Shown: piece after piece, positions 5,337 through 13,539 of the stretch
Layout of the letters: the number at the start of each line of letters is the position of its first letter
How positions within the stretch are numbered: position 1 is the first letter of the stretch
From: an uncultured Coriobacteriales bacterium
Lineage (GTDB): Bacteria; Actinomycetota; Coriobacteriia; Coriobacteriales; Eggerthellaceae
Length of the DNA: 18,702 nucleotides
Direction of reading: 5' to 3'
NCBI GenBank assembly: GCA_946892075.1
Contig: CAMPNZ010000029.1
Span: 1-18,702 of the forward strand
Position numbers and translations under genes: made by a program
Notes under the pieces: model-generated
Told to the model about the DNA's origin: nothing
Database searches by the model: none
What the model saw: only the letters and a program-made list of their open reading frames with translations

Positions 5337-7928
5337 ATGAGACTCGATAAATTAGCCATTTCGGCACAAACGGCGCTGCAAAATGCGCTGAGTATTGCAA
5401 GCGAAGCAGAATCGGCCACAATTGAACCAATTCACCTGCTGAAAGCCCTTATTGAAGGTTCAGAAAACAACTTTTCTGCCATCATCAAACGCATCGGCGC
5501 CGATCCAGCATTGTTGAAAGCAAACATCAACGAAGCCATCGCGGCCATGCCAAAACAGCAGGGCAGCGCGCCGCTTCCCATACCCAGCTCGGCAACGCTT
5601 AAAACGCTTGATAGCGCTGTTGCGCTGGCGGAAAAAATGGGCGACAGCTATGCCACCAGCGAACACGTTCTTATTGCGCTTGCAAACGACAAAACCCAGG
5701 CAGGAAAGCTGCTTGCCATGGAAGGCATCACGCAAAAAACCGTCCAGGAAGCCTACGAGAACTTGCGCGGGTCAAGCCGCATTACGGAAGCAAGCGACAA
5801 AGTTGAACTTGATGCGCTGAACAAGTACGGGCAAAGCCTTACGCAGCAGGCGCGCGAGGGAAAGCTTGACCCTGTTATTGGCCGCTCGGAAGAAATTCGC
5901 CGCACGATACAGGTGCTTTCGCGTCGTACGAAGAACAATCCTGTGTTGATAGGCGAGCCTGGAACTGGTAAAACGGCCATCGTTGAGGGCTTGGCGCAGC
6001 GTATTGTGGCAGGCGATGTTCCGTCAAGTTTGAAAGATCGCGACATCATCAGCCTTGACATTGCGTCGATGCTGGCGGGCGCGAAGTATCGTGGAGAATT
6101 TGAGGACCGCTTGAAGGCCGTGTTGCGCGAAGTGAAGCAAAGCGAAGGCAGAATTATTTTGTTCATCGACGAGTTGCACACCATTGTTGGAGCAGGCTCG
6201 GGCTCGGATAGCACTATCGACGCTGGTAACATGCTTAAACCTGCACTTGCACGCGGCGAGCTTCATGCCATTGGTGCAACGACGCTTGACGAGTATCGCA
6301 CGTATATCGAAAAAGACGCTGCTCTTGAGCGCCGTTTTCAGCCGGTGTTTATTGGCGAACCGAACAGTGAAGACACTATCGCCATTTTGCGTGGCTTGAA
6401 AGAAAAGTACGAAATTCACCACGGTGTTCGCATTACCGATGGCGCGATTGTTGCGGCGGCTGAGCTTTCTAATCGCTACATTGCCGATAGATTTTTGCCT
6501 GATAAAGCAATCGATTTGATTGACGAAGCGGCAAGTAGGCTGCGTATCGAAATCGACTCGATGCCTGAAGAAGTTGACGCGTGCGAGCGCAAATTAACGC
6601 AGATGCAAATTGAAGAGCAGGCGCTTTTGAAGGAAACTGACGAAGCCAGCAAGCAGCGTCTTGATGCGCTGCGCAAAGAAATTGCTGTTGCGAAGGAGAA
6701 TTTGGACGTTCGCAAAGCGGAATGGAAAAACGAAAAGGATGTTATCGAGCGCGTGCAAAAGCTGAAAGCCCAGTTGGACGAGGCGTCAGCGGAAGAAGAA
6801 CGCGCCACGCGTGACGGCAACTTGTCGCTTGCATCCGAGCTTCGCTACGCAAAAATTCCGCAGTTGAAAGCAGACATTCAGCAAGCTGAAGCGGAAATTA
6901 CCGAGAAGCAGAAAAACGGCGCCTTGCTGAAAGAGGAAGTTACGGAAGCAGAAATTGCAGAAGTGGTGTCGGCGTGGACGGGCATTCCTGTTCAAAAGAT
7001 GATGCGCGGCGAGATGGAAAAGCTTGCCGACCTTGAAAGCAAGCTTCACGAGCGCGTGATTGGGCAAGATACTGCCGTGGATGCTGTTGCCGGTGCAATT
7101 CGCCGCAACCGTGCTGGTTTGTCCGACCCGCATAAGCCAATCGGTTCGTTCTTGTTCCTTGGACCTACGGGCGTTGGTAAAACCGAGCTTGCAAAAGCGC
7201 TGGCAGATTACTTGTTCGACAGCGAAAAAGCTATGGTGCGCATTGATATGTCGGAGTACATGGAAAAGTTCAGCGTGGCGCGTTTAATTGGTGCGCCTCC
7301 TGGATATGTAGGCTACGACGAGGGCGGACAGCTTACCGAAGCGGTGCGCAGGCGTCCGTACAGCGTGGTGTTGCTTGATGAAATTGAGAAAGCGCACCCC
7401 GATGTGTTCAACATTTTGCTGCAGGTGCTTGACGATGGGCGCCTTACGGACAGTCAGGGCCGCGTGGTGAATTTCAAGAACACGATTATCATCATGACCA
7501 GCAACGTTGGTTCGCAGTATATACGCCAGTTCCAAGAGAACAACGACGTCAAGCAGCGCGACAAAGCAATACAAGAGTCGCTGCGCGCAACGTTTAGGCC
7601 CGAGTTTTTGAACCGTATCGACGAAATTGTTACGTTTGATGCCTTGAGCATTGCAACACTTGAGCCGATTGTGAAGTTGCAGCTTGATGATGTGCGGAAA
7701 CGTCTTGAAGACCGCAGCATTACGCTTACGGTTACACCCAGTGCGCTTGACGCGCTTGCCATTGACGGATTCGATCCGGTGTATGGCGCTCGTCCGTTAA
7801 AGCGCCTGATACAGCGCAAGGTTGTGGACAAAATTGCCGAGCGCATTGTGCAAGGATCACTTCATGACCACGATACCGTAACCATTGATGTTGGAAGCGA
7901 AGGCGAATATACCTGCACGGTGTCGTAG
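5337..7928 (+). CDS. clpB: Protein disaggregase ClpB (Hsp100)
   Basis: ClpB is a hexameric AAA+ machine that pulls polypeptides out of aggregates in partnership with DnaK and DnaJ. At 863 residues it is full length. The N-domain (about 1-145) is followed by NBD1 with Walker A GEPGTGKT (206-213), Walker B FIDE (276-279) and arginines R332/R333. The coiled-coil M-domain (about 405-525) distinguishes ClpB from ClpA. NBD2 carries Walker A GPTGVGKT (609-616), Walker B VLLDE (678-682) and the arginine-finger sequence FLNRIDE (R760). A strong GGAGG lies at 5327-5331, five bases before the ATG. The gap after hspR is only 44 bases, with no HAIR-like element and no convincing promoter, so clpB is probably read from the dnaK promoter. 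Linking clpB to dnaK-grpE-dnaJ-hspR would keep disaggregase and Hsp70 in fixed proportion. Confidence 0.99.
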   Translation: MRLDKLAISAQTALQNALSIASEAESATIEPIHLLKALIEGSENNFSAIIKRIGADPALLKANINEAIAAMPKQQGSAPLPIPSSATLKTLDSAVALAEKMGDSYATSEHVLIALANDKTQAGKLLAMEGITQKTVQEAYENLRGSSRITEASDKVELDALNKYGQSLTQQAREGKLDPVIGRSEEIRRTIQVLSRRTKNNPVLIGEPGTGKTAIVEGLAQRIVAGDVPSSLKDRDIISLDIASMLAGAKYRGEFEDRLKAVLREVKQSEGRIILFIDELHTIVGAGSGSDSTIDAGNMLKPALARGELHAIGATTLDEYRTYIEKDAALERRFQPVFIGEPNSEDTIAILRGLKEKYEIHHGVRITDGAIVAAAELSNRYIADRFLPDKAIDLIDEAASRLRIEIDSMPEEVDACERKLTQMQIEEQALLKETDEASKQRLDALRKEIAVAKENLDVRKAEWKNEKDVIERVQKLKAQLDEASAEEERATRDGNLSLASELRYAKIPQLKADIQQAEAEITEKQKNGALLKEEVTEAEIAEVVSAWTGIPVQKMMRGEMEKLADLESKLHERVIGQDTAVDAVAGAIRRNRAGLSDPHKPIGSFLFLGPTGVGKTELAKALADYLFDSEKAMVRIDMSEYMEKFSVARLIGAPPGYVGYDEGGQLTEAVRRRPYSVVLLDEIEKAHPDVFNILLQVLDDGRLTDSQGRVVNFKNTIIIMTSNVGSQYIRQFQENNDVKQRDKAIQESLRATFRPEFLNRIDEIVTFDALSIATLEPIVKLQLDDVRKRLEDRSITLTVTPSALDALAIDGFDPVYGARPLKRLIQRKVVDKIAERIVQGSLHDHDTVTIDVGSEGEYTCTVS

Positions 7929-8014
7929 CGCTGTGGCGGTGGCGTACGCGGCGCCGAGCGCTGCGCGAATGGCGGTGGCGTTGCAGAACGCTCACGAAAA
8001 CCAGTTCAGAAACA

Positions 8015-8053
8015 AAAACCACGATAGCGTTTTGCTACCGTGGTTTTGTTTTT
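8015..8053 (+). terminator. Bidirectional intrinsic terminator closing the chaperone operon
   Basis: AAAACCACGATAGC (8015-8028) pairs with GCTACCGTGGTTTT (8034-8047), 13 of 14 positions with one A-C mismatch, around a five-base loop. A T-rich run, GTTTTTG, follows at 8048-8054. The A-run before the stem makes it work in both directions in principle. The sequence from 7929 to 8014 is non-coding and contains GGCGGTGGCGT twice (7935 and 7971). Confidence 0.88.
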
Positions 8054-8156
8054 GCTCCGTTAGGCCGCAAGGACAACGCGGTTCGTTACCGTGTTAGTTG
8101 TAAAATCCCATTTAGGTTTGCATCCGTTCCCCACGCATGCGCTCCATTGCAAGTTT

Positions 8157-8186
8157 TTGCGTACGCAGCATTCGTTCTTGTATTAA
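8157..8186 (+). promoter_or_regulatory. Possible promoter of the micropeptide-trkH pair
   Basis: TTGCGT (8157-8162) and TATTAA (8181-8186) are 18 bases apart, just ahead of the small gene at 8196. The -35 half is embedded in a 10-bp palindrome, TGCGTACGCA (8158-8167), which could be an operator. The boxes are only fair matches, and the leader would be extremely short unless the start is farther upstream. Confidence 0.3.
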
Positions 8187-8195
8187 AATAGGCAC

Positions 8196-8336
8196 ATGAA
8201 TAAACAACGACTAAAAAATGTTTGGGCGACCGTCAAAATCGCATTTCCGGGCTATGCGATTGTATTGCTGTGCCTGGTGACGTTTATGATTTTCGGTAAC
8301 GTGCTGGTGGCCCTTACCCGTTTGTGGGCAGGATAA
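8196..8336 (+). CDS. 46-aa single-pass membrane micropeptide coupled to trkH
   Basis: ATG 8196 to TAA 8334-8336 encodes 46 residues: a basic N-terminus (MNKQRLKNVWATVK), one hydrophobic helix from about residue 19 to 41 (YAIVLLCLVTFMIFGNVLVAL), and a short tail, TRLWAG. The stop lies three bases before the trkH ATG, and the trkH ribosome binding site, GGCAGGA (8327-8333), is inside its last codons, so translation should be coupled. The peptide's own RBS is weak (ATAGG, 8187-8191). I know no named family for it. By analogy with KdpF, the tiny stabilising subunit of the Kdp K+ pump, it may be an accessory to the TrkH channel, but that is inference. It could also be a leader ORF acting only to control trkH translation. 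Confidence 0.65.
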   Translation: MNKQRLKNVWATVKIAFPGYAIVLLCLVTFMIFGNVLVALTRLWAG

Positions 8337-8339
8337 CCT

Positions 8340-9872
8340 ATGTGGGAACGCCTAACCTGGAGCGATGTTCGCATCATTGCTCATTATCTGGGTGTATTGC
8401 TGTCGTTTATGAGCGCCGGTTTCGCCATACCCTTTGTGGTGGCGCTGATATGCGCCGAATGGGAAAGCGCCGCGCACTACCTGCTGGTGGCGGGCCTTGC
8501 GCTTATCATTGGCACGCTGTTGCGCTTTTTGCACATTCGACCTGGGAAAATTTCGCACCACCAAGCCTTGTTCGTAACGGGGCTTTCGTGGATTGTCCTG
8601 GGGCTTATGGCCGCCGTGCCCCTGTACATGTCGGGGCACTATCTGTCGCCCACCGACGCCGTGTTCGACGCCGTGTCGGGCTTAACCACAACTGGCGCGT
8701 CTGTTATTGTCGATCTTGACCACCTGTCGAACGCCGACAACATGTGGCGCTTCCTTATGCACGGCATTGGCGGCTTGGGTCTTATCGTTGTGGGCGTAAC
8801 CTTTGGCCTTTTCGGACGCGGGGGCGGCGCGTCGCTGTATTCTTCAGTAGGAAGAAGCGAACACATCGTGCCGAACGTGATGCAAACAACGCGGTTCATT
8901 TTTCGCATTGCCGCGGTTGTTATTCTTATTGCAACGTTGTTGCTGTTTGTGCTGTGCGCGTTGCAAGGCATGGAGCCCTCGCGCGCGTTTCTGCATTCGT
9001 TTTGGCTGTCGATGTCGGCGTTCATGACGGGCGGTTTTTCGCCTGTTCAGGAAAGCATTTTGTACTATCGCTCGGCGCCTATTGAATTTATCATTACAAT
9101 TGTCATGTTTATCGGCTCGATAAATTTCGTGCTTCACTCAAGCATTTTGCGCGGCAAAGTGCGCGACTTCTTTCGCGATACGGAAACCATCACCGGCTTT
9201 TTGTGGCTGACGGTGTTGATTGTGGTGCTGGCGGCCACCATCTCGGGTGCGCAGTATTTTTCGGGCCTGCCATCGATGCTGCGCCACGACCTGTTCATGG
9301 TAATTTCTGCGTACTCTACGACGGGCTTTGCGAACATTAACGCAACGCAGCTTACGTCGTCGTACACATCGGGCGCGCTTATTACGCTTGCCATTTTGAT
9401 GGGCGTCGGCGGCGGATCGGGCTCAACAGCAGGCGGAATTAAGCTGAACCGCGTTGGGTTCATTTTCAAGACCATTTTTGCGGCCTTGCGCCAATCGCTT
9501 GCGCCCGAGTCGGCGCGCATTGTTATTCCGTATTATCACATGGGCGCCCGCATTCTTGACGCTACAACGGTGCGCAGCGCCATGACGGTTACGTCGCTGT
9601 ACTCGATAACGTATATCGTGGGCGCGTTAATGGGCATCGCCGCAGGTTACGATGCCACAAAGTCGATTTTCGAATCGGTGGCGATGGCGTCAAACTCAGG
9701 CATCACCTCGGGAATTATTGTGCCTGGCATGTCGGCACCGCTTGAGCTGTTTTACATCTTCGAGATGTGGGCGGGCCGCTTGGAGTTCGTGACGCTGTTC
9801 GCGCTGATTGTGAAAATAGTAACAACGCTGTTCCCGATAATCGGCGCACGTCGCGGGCATAATATAACGTAG
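8340..9872 (+). CDS. trkH: TrkH/KtrB-family potassium channel subunit
   Basis: This integral membrane protein of 510 residues forms the K+-permeating part of Trk-type uptake systems, normally gated by a cytosolic TrkA/KtrA ring. Four channel repeats are visible by their selectivity-loop sequences: SGLTTTGAS (113-121), SAFMTGGFS (226-234), AYSTTGFAN (about 324-332) and ASNSGITSG (450-458). HGIGGLGLIVVGV after the first loop and GGGSGSTAGGIK (about 360-372) are further family marks. Two extra hydrophobic segments at the N-terminus favour TrkH over the shorter KtrB. ATG 8340 has GGCAGGA six bases upstream. No trkA lies within the window, so the gating subunit must be encoded elsewhere. The preceding 46-aa peptide is three bases away. 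Confidence 0.95.
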   Translation: MWERLTWSDVRIIAHYLGVLLSFMSAGFAIPFVVALICAEWESAAHYLLVAGLALIIGTLLRFLHIRPGKISHHQALFVTGLSWIVLGLMAAVPLYMSGHYLSPTDAVFDAVSGLTTTGASVIVDLDHLSNADNMWRFLMHGIGGLGLIVVGVTFGLFGRGGGASLYSSVGRSEHIVPNVMQTTRFIFRIAAVVILIATLLLFVLCALQGMEPSRAFLHSFWLSMSAFMTGGFSPVQESILYYRSAPIEFIITIVMFIGSINFVLHSSILRGKVRDFFRDTETITGFLWLTVLIVVLAATISGAQYFSGLPSMLRHDLFMVISAYSTTGFANINATQLTSSYTSGALITLAILMGVGGGSGSTAGGIKLNRVGFIFKTIFAALRQSLAPESARIVIPYYHMGARILDATTVRSAMTVTSLYSITYIVGALMGIAAGYDATKSIFESVAMASNSGITSGIIVPGMSAPLELFYIFEMWAGRLEFVTLFALIVKIVTTLFPIIGARRGHNIT

Positions 9873-9968
9873 GTGTTAGGCCGAAGAAGGTCTGGCAGGT
9901 GTTGGGTAAACTTTAGGTTGATGATGAACAGGAAAAGGGCTGGCAGAGGGCAGGTATAAGGTACACGT

Positions 9969-10886
9969 ATGGTGAAAAGCGTAACATATCGCATAAGGAA
10001 AACGTGCGCGCGGCTTGCGTGCGTGGCGGCGTGTGCGCTGGCAGTGCTTGCGCTTTCTGACTTTTCTGCGCCTTTCGCACTAGCGTTGCCATCGCCTTTC
10101 GCTGCCGCACAGCAATCGCCCTTGGGCGATGCGCCGGCAAATCCGCTTTCCCTTAGCAGCGCCATCAGCGTCGATGCCCTCAGCGGCTCCACCGGTTCCA
10201 CCAGTTCTACCAGCACCTCTCCAAGCGCCAACAGTTTCGTGCCCGCCAACGCGCTCTCCACCAGCGCCGACAGCGCCGCGCCCGCCGACAGCACCGACGC
10301 CGAAAACGCATCCACAAACTCAAGCACAATTATCAAACTCACTCACGGCAAACAGCACGTACCGGTTGCGGTTGGTTCAACATCAGTCGACAACAACCCC
10401 GAAAACGTCATCAACGAGGCCATAGGCAGCGACAGTTCGTTCGTGTACGAAACCGAAATTTCAGCGCTCAACAATCAGCCGCATTTGTACGACAAACGCA
10501 CCGTGCAGGTAACGGGCGAGGTGGTGGGCGACCTCATCAAAGCTGAAGACCCCAATTATTGCTGGCTTATTATTCAGGAGCTTAGCACGGGCTCCGACGC
10601 GCAAATTTCGCTTTACGTTACCCCACTTCAAGCGCAAAAAATTGACATGTTCGGGCGCTACGGCGTGCGCGGCAGCATCATTAAAGCTACGGGCATGTTT
10701 CAAGAAGTCGATCCCGAGCTTGAAGGCTCGCAAAGTTTGCGCACGTCAGAGCTCGAAGTGCTGGAAAAGGGCGTTATCACGAAGCCGCCGTTTCGCCTTG
10801 AGCTGTTCGCGCCAGGCATATGCGCGGTGCTGCTGGGTTGCATTGTGCTGTACGTGTTTTATCGCGCTCACGAAAGGCAGCGTTAG
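9969..10886 (+). CDS. Membrane-anchored exported protein with OB-fold-like domain
   Basis: The 305-residue product begins with a basic n-region and a hydrophobic helix (about 13-40, VAACALAVLALSDFS), a signal peptide or anchor. A low-complexity Ser/Thr/Ala/Pro stretch (about 45-120) follows and looks like an extended extracytoplasmic linker. A folded region, about 156-268, contains KRTVQVTGEVVGDLIKAED, YCWLIIQEL, AQISLYVT and YGVRGSIIKATGMF. This alternation of short strands resembles an OB-fold of the kind seen in small exported nucleic-acid- or ligand-binding domains; the resemblance is by eye only. A second hydrophobic helix (279-298) and a basic end, YRAHERQR, place the C-terminus in the cytoplasm. 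TAAGG (9956-9960) lies eight bases before the ATG. The TAG stop shares its G with the GTG of rsgA, so the two are translationally coupled. Function unknown. Confidence 0.85.
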   Translation: MVKSVTYRIRKTCARLACVAACALAVLALSDFSAPFALALPSPFAAAQQSPLGDAPANPLSLSSAISVDALSGSTGSTSSTSTSPSANSFVPANALSTSADSAAPADSTDAENASTNSSTIIKLTHGKQHVPVAVGSTSVDNNPENVINEAIGSDSSFVYETEISALNNQPHLYDKRTVQVTGEVVGDLIKAEDPNYCWLIIQELSTGSDAQISLYVTPLQAQKIDMFGRYGVRGSIIKATGMFQEVDPELEGSQSLRTSELEVLEKGVITKPPFRLELFAPGICAVLLGCIVLYVFYRAHERQR

Positions 10887-12007
10887 TGAATATCACGGCG
10901 TTTGGACAAATTGTGAAGCTCGATCGCGATTTGCCGCTGGTGCGGCTTGATACGCTTGCGTCGGAACGTGACTCTGTGTTTCATGGGGAACGTGTGCAAG
11001 CGGAGGAACGTGTTTCAGCTGGGGAAATGGCTTCTGCTCAGGCGCCCGCGCCCGAACACGTAGCGGCGACAGCACCCGAACAAGCACACGCACCCGCATC
11101 CGTTCCCGTTCCCGAACACGCATCCGTTCCCGTTCCCGCTTTCGCGCTTGCGGGCACACTGGTGCGAGCGAAACACGCAACGACGCTTCTGAAAACGTCG
11201 TGCGAGCGCGCCACCATTGGCGATAAGGTGCGTCTTACGCTGGTGGAACAGAACAGCTGCGCCATCATCGAAGAAATTCTGCCACGCACGACGGCCTTTG
11301 TGCGCCGCGACCCAGGTAAAACGGCACTTCCGCAGGTTCTTGCCGCCAATTTCGATCACGTGATTATCATGGCACCCATCACGAAGCTGCACGACGAATA
11401 CCTTGAACGCGCCCTGGTAATCGCATGTCAAACGGGCGCTCGCGTGTCGGTGCTGCTTACGAAGGCCGATTTGGCAGCGCCTGAAACCGTTCGCGATGAA
11501 CAGCAGCGCATTCAACAGCTGGTGGGAGCACAGCACACCGTTGCTGCGTTTTCGTCAAGCGATGCGCGCTACCAAACTCTGCCGGCAACGTGGTTCGCGC
11601 CGGGTTCGCTAAGCGTATTGCTGGGCAAAAGCGGTGTTGGAAAATCGACGCTTACGAATATTCTTGCAGGTGAACGCGTTGCTCACACGCAAGAGGTGCG
11701 TGCGCGCGACGGAAAAGGCCGCCACACAACCGTTTCTCGCAGTATAATTACTCTTGCATCAAATGCGGGGGTAATTGACATGCCGGGCATTCGTGGCTTA
11801 GGCTTATACGACGCGCATGTGGGGCTTGCGCGTGCGTTTAGCGACATTGAAGATTTAGCTGCGGAGTGCAAATTTCGTAATTGCAGTCATACACACGAGC
11901 CGCACTGTGCGGTTCAGCAGGCCGTTGAACAGGGGGTTTGCTCGAAGCGTCGCCTACAGAGCTATCTGCGTTTGCGCGCGGAACTTCACGACGCAGCGGG
12001 CCAATAA
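10886..12007 (+). CDS. rsgA: Ribosome small-subunit GTPase RsgA (YjeQ/YloQ)
   Basis: RsgA is a circularly permuted GTPase that checks 30S subunit maturation. Starting at GTG 10886 the protein has 373 residues. Its order is an N-terminal OB domain, then G4 TKAD (192-195), G1 GKSGVGKST (247-255), a G2-region RHTT (280-283 region) and G3 DMPG (299-301 region), then a C-terminal zinc site C328-C333-H335-C341. G4 before G1 is the permutation that defines the family. The upstream in-frame extension to 10820 lies inside the previous gene. GTG 10886 has AAAGG (10873-10877) eight bases before it and overlaps the TAG stop by one base, so it is the likely start. The OB domain is split by an Ala/Pro/Glu-rich insert (about 31-88) carrying a tandem repeat. 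G4 has Thr where many RsgA proteins have Asn. Confidence 0.95.
   Translation: MNITAFGQIVKLDRDLPLVRLDTLASERDSVFHGERVQAEERVSAGEMASAQAPAPEHVAATAPEQAHAPASVPVPEHASVPVPAFALAGTLVRAKHATTLLKTSCERATIGDKVRLTLVEQNSCAIIEEILPRTTAFVRRDPGKTALPQVLAANFDHVIIMAPITKLHDEYLERALVIACQTGARVSVLLTKADLAAPETVRDEQQRIQQLVGAQHTVAAFSSSDARYQTLPATWFAPGSLSVLLGKSGVGKSTLTNILAGERVAHTQEVRARDGKGRHTTVSRSIITLASNAGVIDMPGIRGLGLYDAHVGLARAFSDIEDLAAECKFRNCSHTHEPHCAVQQAVEQGVCSKRRLQSYLRLRAELHDAAGQ
11096..11138 (+). repeat. In-frame direct repeat inside the RsgA OB domain
   Basis: The 19-base string beginning GCATCCGTTCCC occurs at 11096-11114 and again at 11120-11138, a 24-base period coding two ASVPVPEH-type octapeptides (residues 71-84). 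It lies in a proline-rich insert between beta strands of the OB domain, where a flexible loop can probably grow without breaking the fold. Confidence 0.8.
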
Positions 12008-12102
12008 GCAGCTTACGGGCGCAAGCCGCAAAGTCAGCTTAGCGTGCCACCCAACATGGCAGTCCGCTAGGCAGCGCCATGAAAGTGATTTTTTCGCACG
12101 GC

Positions 12103-12112
12103 CGAACGTTCG
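12103..12112. other. Short palindrome in the rsgA-glycosyltransferase gap
   Basis: CGAACGTTCG is a perfect 10-bp palindrome. The 224-base gap (12008-12231) also holds a weak hairpin, ATGGC (12053-12057) with GCCAT (12076-12080), followed six bases later by TTTTTT (12089-12094 region), which may be a poor terminator for rsgA. No promoter is convincing. Confidence 0.3.
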
Positions 12113-12126
12113 CGCGCACACCGCAC

Positions 12127-12180
12127 GCACCTGGCCCGCCGCACGCACACCGCGCACCTGGCCCGCCGCACGCACACCGC
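12127..12180. repeat. Perfect 27-bp tandem duplication upstream of the glycosyltransferase gene
   Basis: The 27-base unit beginning GCACCTGGCCCGCC and ending CACACCGC occupies 12127-12153 and is repeated without change at 12154-12180. The lack of any difference between copies suggests a recent duplication. It is C-rich on the + strand, like the blocks ahead of dnaK and the histidine kinase gene, and ends 51 bases before the downstream start codon. Confidence 0.92.
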
Positions 12181-12231
12181 GCCTACGCAGCACACCAACG
12201 CGCGAAGGCACCGGTGATATAAGGAGGTACT

Positions 12232-13518
12232 ATGGATCCGTTATTAGTTATTCCCACCTATATTTCACAGCATCGCATCTCGCGCAGAACCGAGACGCTC
12301 AGTCCGTTCGACCACACCACCGCACTGACGCAGGAAGGCGAGCTAAAGCGCTGCCTGACCTCGCTTTGTGGTGTTGCGCACGTTTCGCGCATCATGGTTG
12401 TTGTTTCGTGTGACGCAGCCATCGAAGACCAAGCGAAAGAAAAAGTGGCGCACATTTTCCAGCAATTCCCCAGCTTACCGCTGTTTATGGTGGGCCCAAG
12501 CGAAGCGCGCGTGCTGGTTGGGCATCTTTCGCAACAGCTTGACAAGAACTTCGACGGCTTAATTGGCGTTCAAGGGTACGCGGCGCTGCGCAACCTATCG
12601 CTTATCGTGGCGCACTTGCTTCGCTTCGACTCGGTGGTTTTTTTGGACGACGACATGGTTGTGCAAGACCCTCATTTCATGGAGAACGCCATGTATGGCC
12701 TGGGGAAACTAACACGCAAAGGCGTTCCCATTCTTGCGAAAACAGGCTCGTTCCTCGATCCAAAAAGCTCGCGAAAAGCCCGCGACTCAAACGAAGTGTG
12801 GAACTACTTTTGGCGCTTGCCGCGCGCGTTTAACCAGTGGCTTACCCGTGCGCAGCGGGGTCCGCGTCTTCAGCGTTCCCACTTTGTGTGCGGAGGATGC
12901 ATGGCGCTGCACAAAGAGGCGTTTAGCCGCGTGGCGTTTGACCCGTGGATTCAGCGCGGCGAAGACCTTGACTACATGCTGAACTTGCGCATGTACGGCT
13001 CGGAAATGTGGTACGACAAAGCGTGGCTTGTGCACCATCGACCGCCTGTTCAGCGCAATGAAGGGCTGCGTTTTTACCACGACGTGTTCCGCTGGTTTTA
13101 CGAGTATCGCAAAATGGAATACAGTAGAACGCAAATCGACCTGTTGCAAATTAAGCCTGCGTCGCTGAACCCGTATCCGGGGCCTTTCCTTGAGCCGGGC
13201 GTCATTCGCCGCGCAACGCTTACGGCATCGCTTCGCTTGCTGTTCTGCAAAGACAAGCCCGGGTATCGTAAGGCTTTGCGCGCGTCGCGTTCGGAAGCGC
13301 GCGTGTATGCGCAGGAAAATTGCGACAAGTATTTCGGCTTCCAGTATATGTGGCCCAGCGTGATGGAGTTCGTGGAGAACAACGCCGACCTGCGCGACCT
13401 GTTGGTTCACATGGTGCGCTCGCAGCAGCACGCTGAAAGCATCGATACTACCGAGCGCAGTTACATCGACCCTGGTGCAACGGGCGAAATTCGCTTGAGC
13501 TTGCCCGACAACGAGTAG
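12232..13518 (+). CDS. GT-A-fold glycosyltransferase (GT2-like), cytosolic
   Basis: The 428-residue protein starts with LLVIPTYIS (4-12), the usual first strand of a family-2-type nucleotide-sugar glycosyltransferase. It has the metal and sugar-nucleotide motif VVFLDDDMVV with the Asp triad at 139-141. FVCGGCMALHKEAF (218-231) and RGEDLDYML (242-250) correspond to the acceptor-side and catalytic ED motifs of processive or galactosyl-type GT-A enzymes, and HHRPP (268-272) may be the C-terminal metal-binding His. No membrane helix or signal is visible, so it should act in the cytoplasm, presumably on a surface glycan precursor or glycosylated protein. A near-perfect AAGGAGG (12221-12227) sits four bases before ATG, one of the strongest ribosome binding sites here. 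The TauE-like gene follows after 21 bases. Donor and acceptor cannot be read from the sequence. Confidence 0.88.
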   Translation: MDPLLVIPTYISQHRISRRTETLSPFDHTTALTQEGELKRCLTSLCGVAHVSRIMVVVSCDAAIEDQAKEKVAHIFQQFPSLPLFMVGPSEARVLVGHLSQQLDKNFDGLIGVQGYAALRNLSLIVAHLLRFDSVVFLDDDMVVQDPHFMENAMYGLGKLTRKGVPILAKTGSFLDPKSSRKARDSNEVWNYFWRLPRAFNQWLTRAQRGPRLQRSHFVCGGCMALHKEAFSRVAFDPWIQRGEDLDYMLNLRMYGSEMWYDKAWLVHHRPPVQRNEGLRFYHDVFRWFYEYRKMEYSRTQIDLLQIKPASLNPYPGPFLEPGVIRRATLTASLRLLFCKDKPGYRKALRASRSEARVYAQENCDKYFGFQYMWPSVMEFVENNADLRDLLVHMVRSQQHAESIDTTERSYIDPGATGEIRLSLPDNE

Positions 13519-13539
13519 TTATGGAGGTAGGCAGCCGAT

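Noticed and set aside
10820..10885. Longer rsgA start inside the preceding gene
   Set aside because: The extension has no RBS and overlaps the membrane helix coding of the upstream gene in another frame; GTG 10886 has a good RBS and gives the expected OB-domain start.
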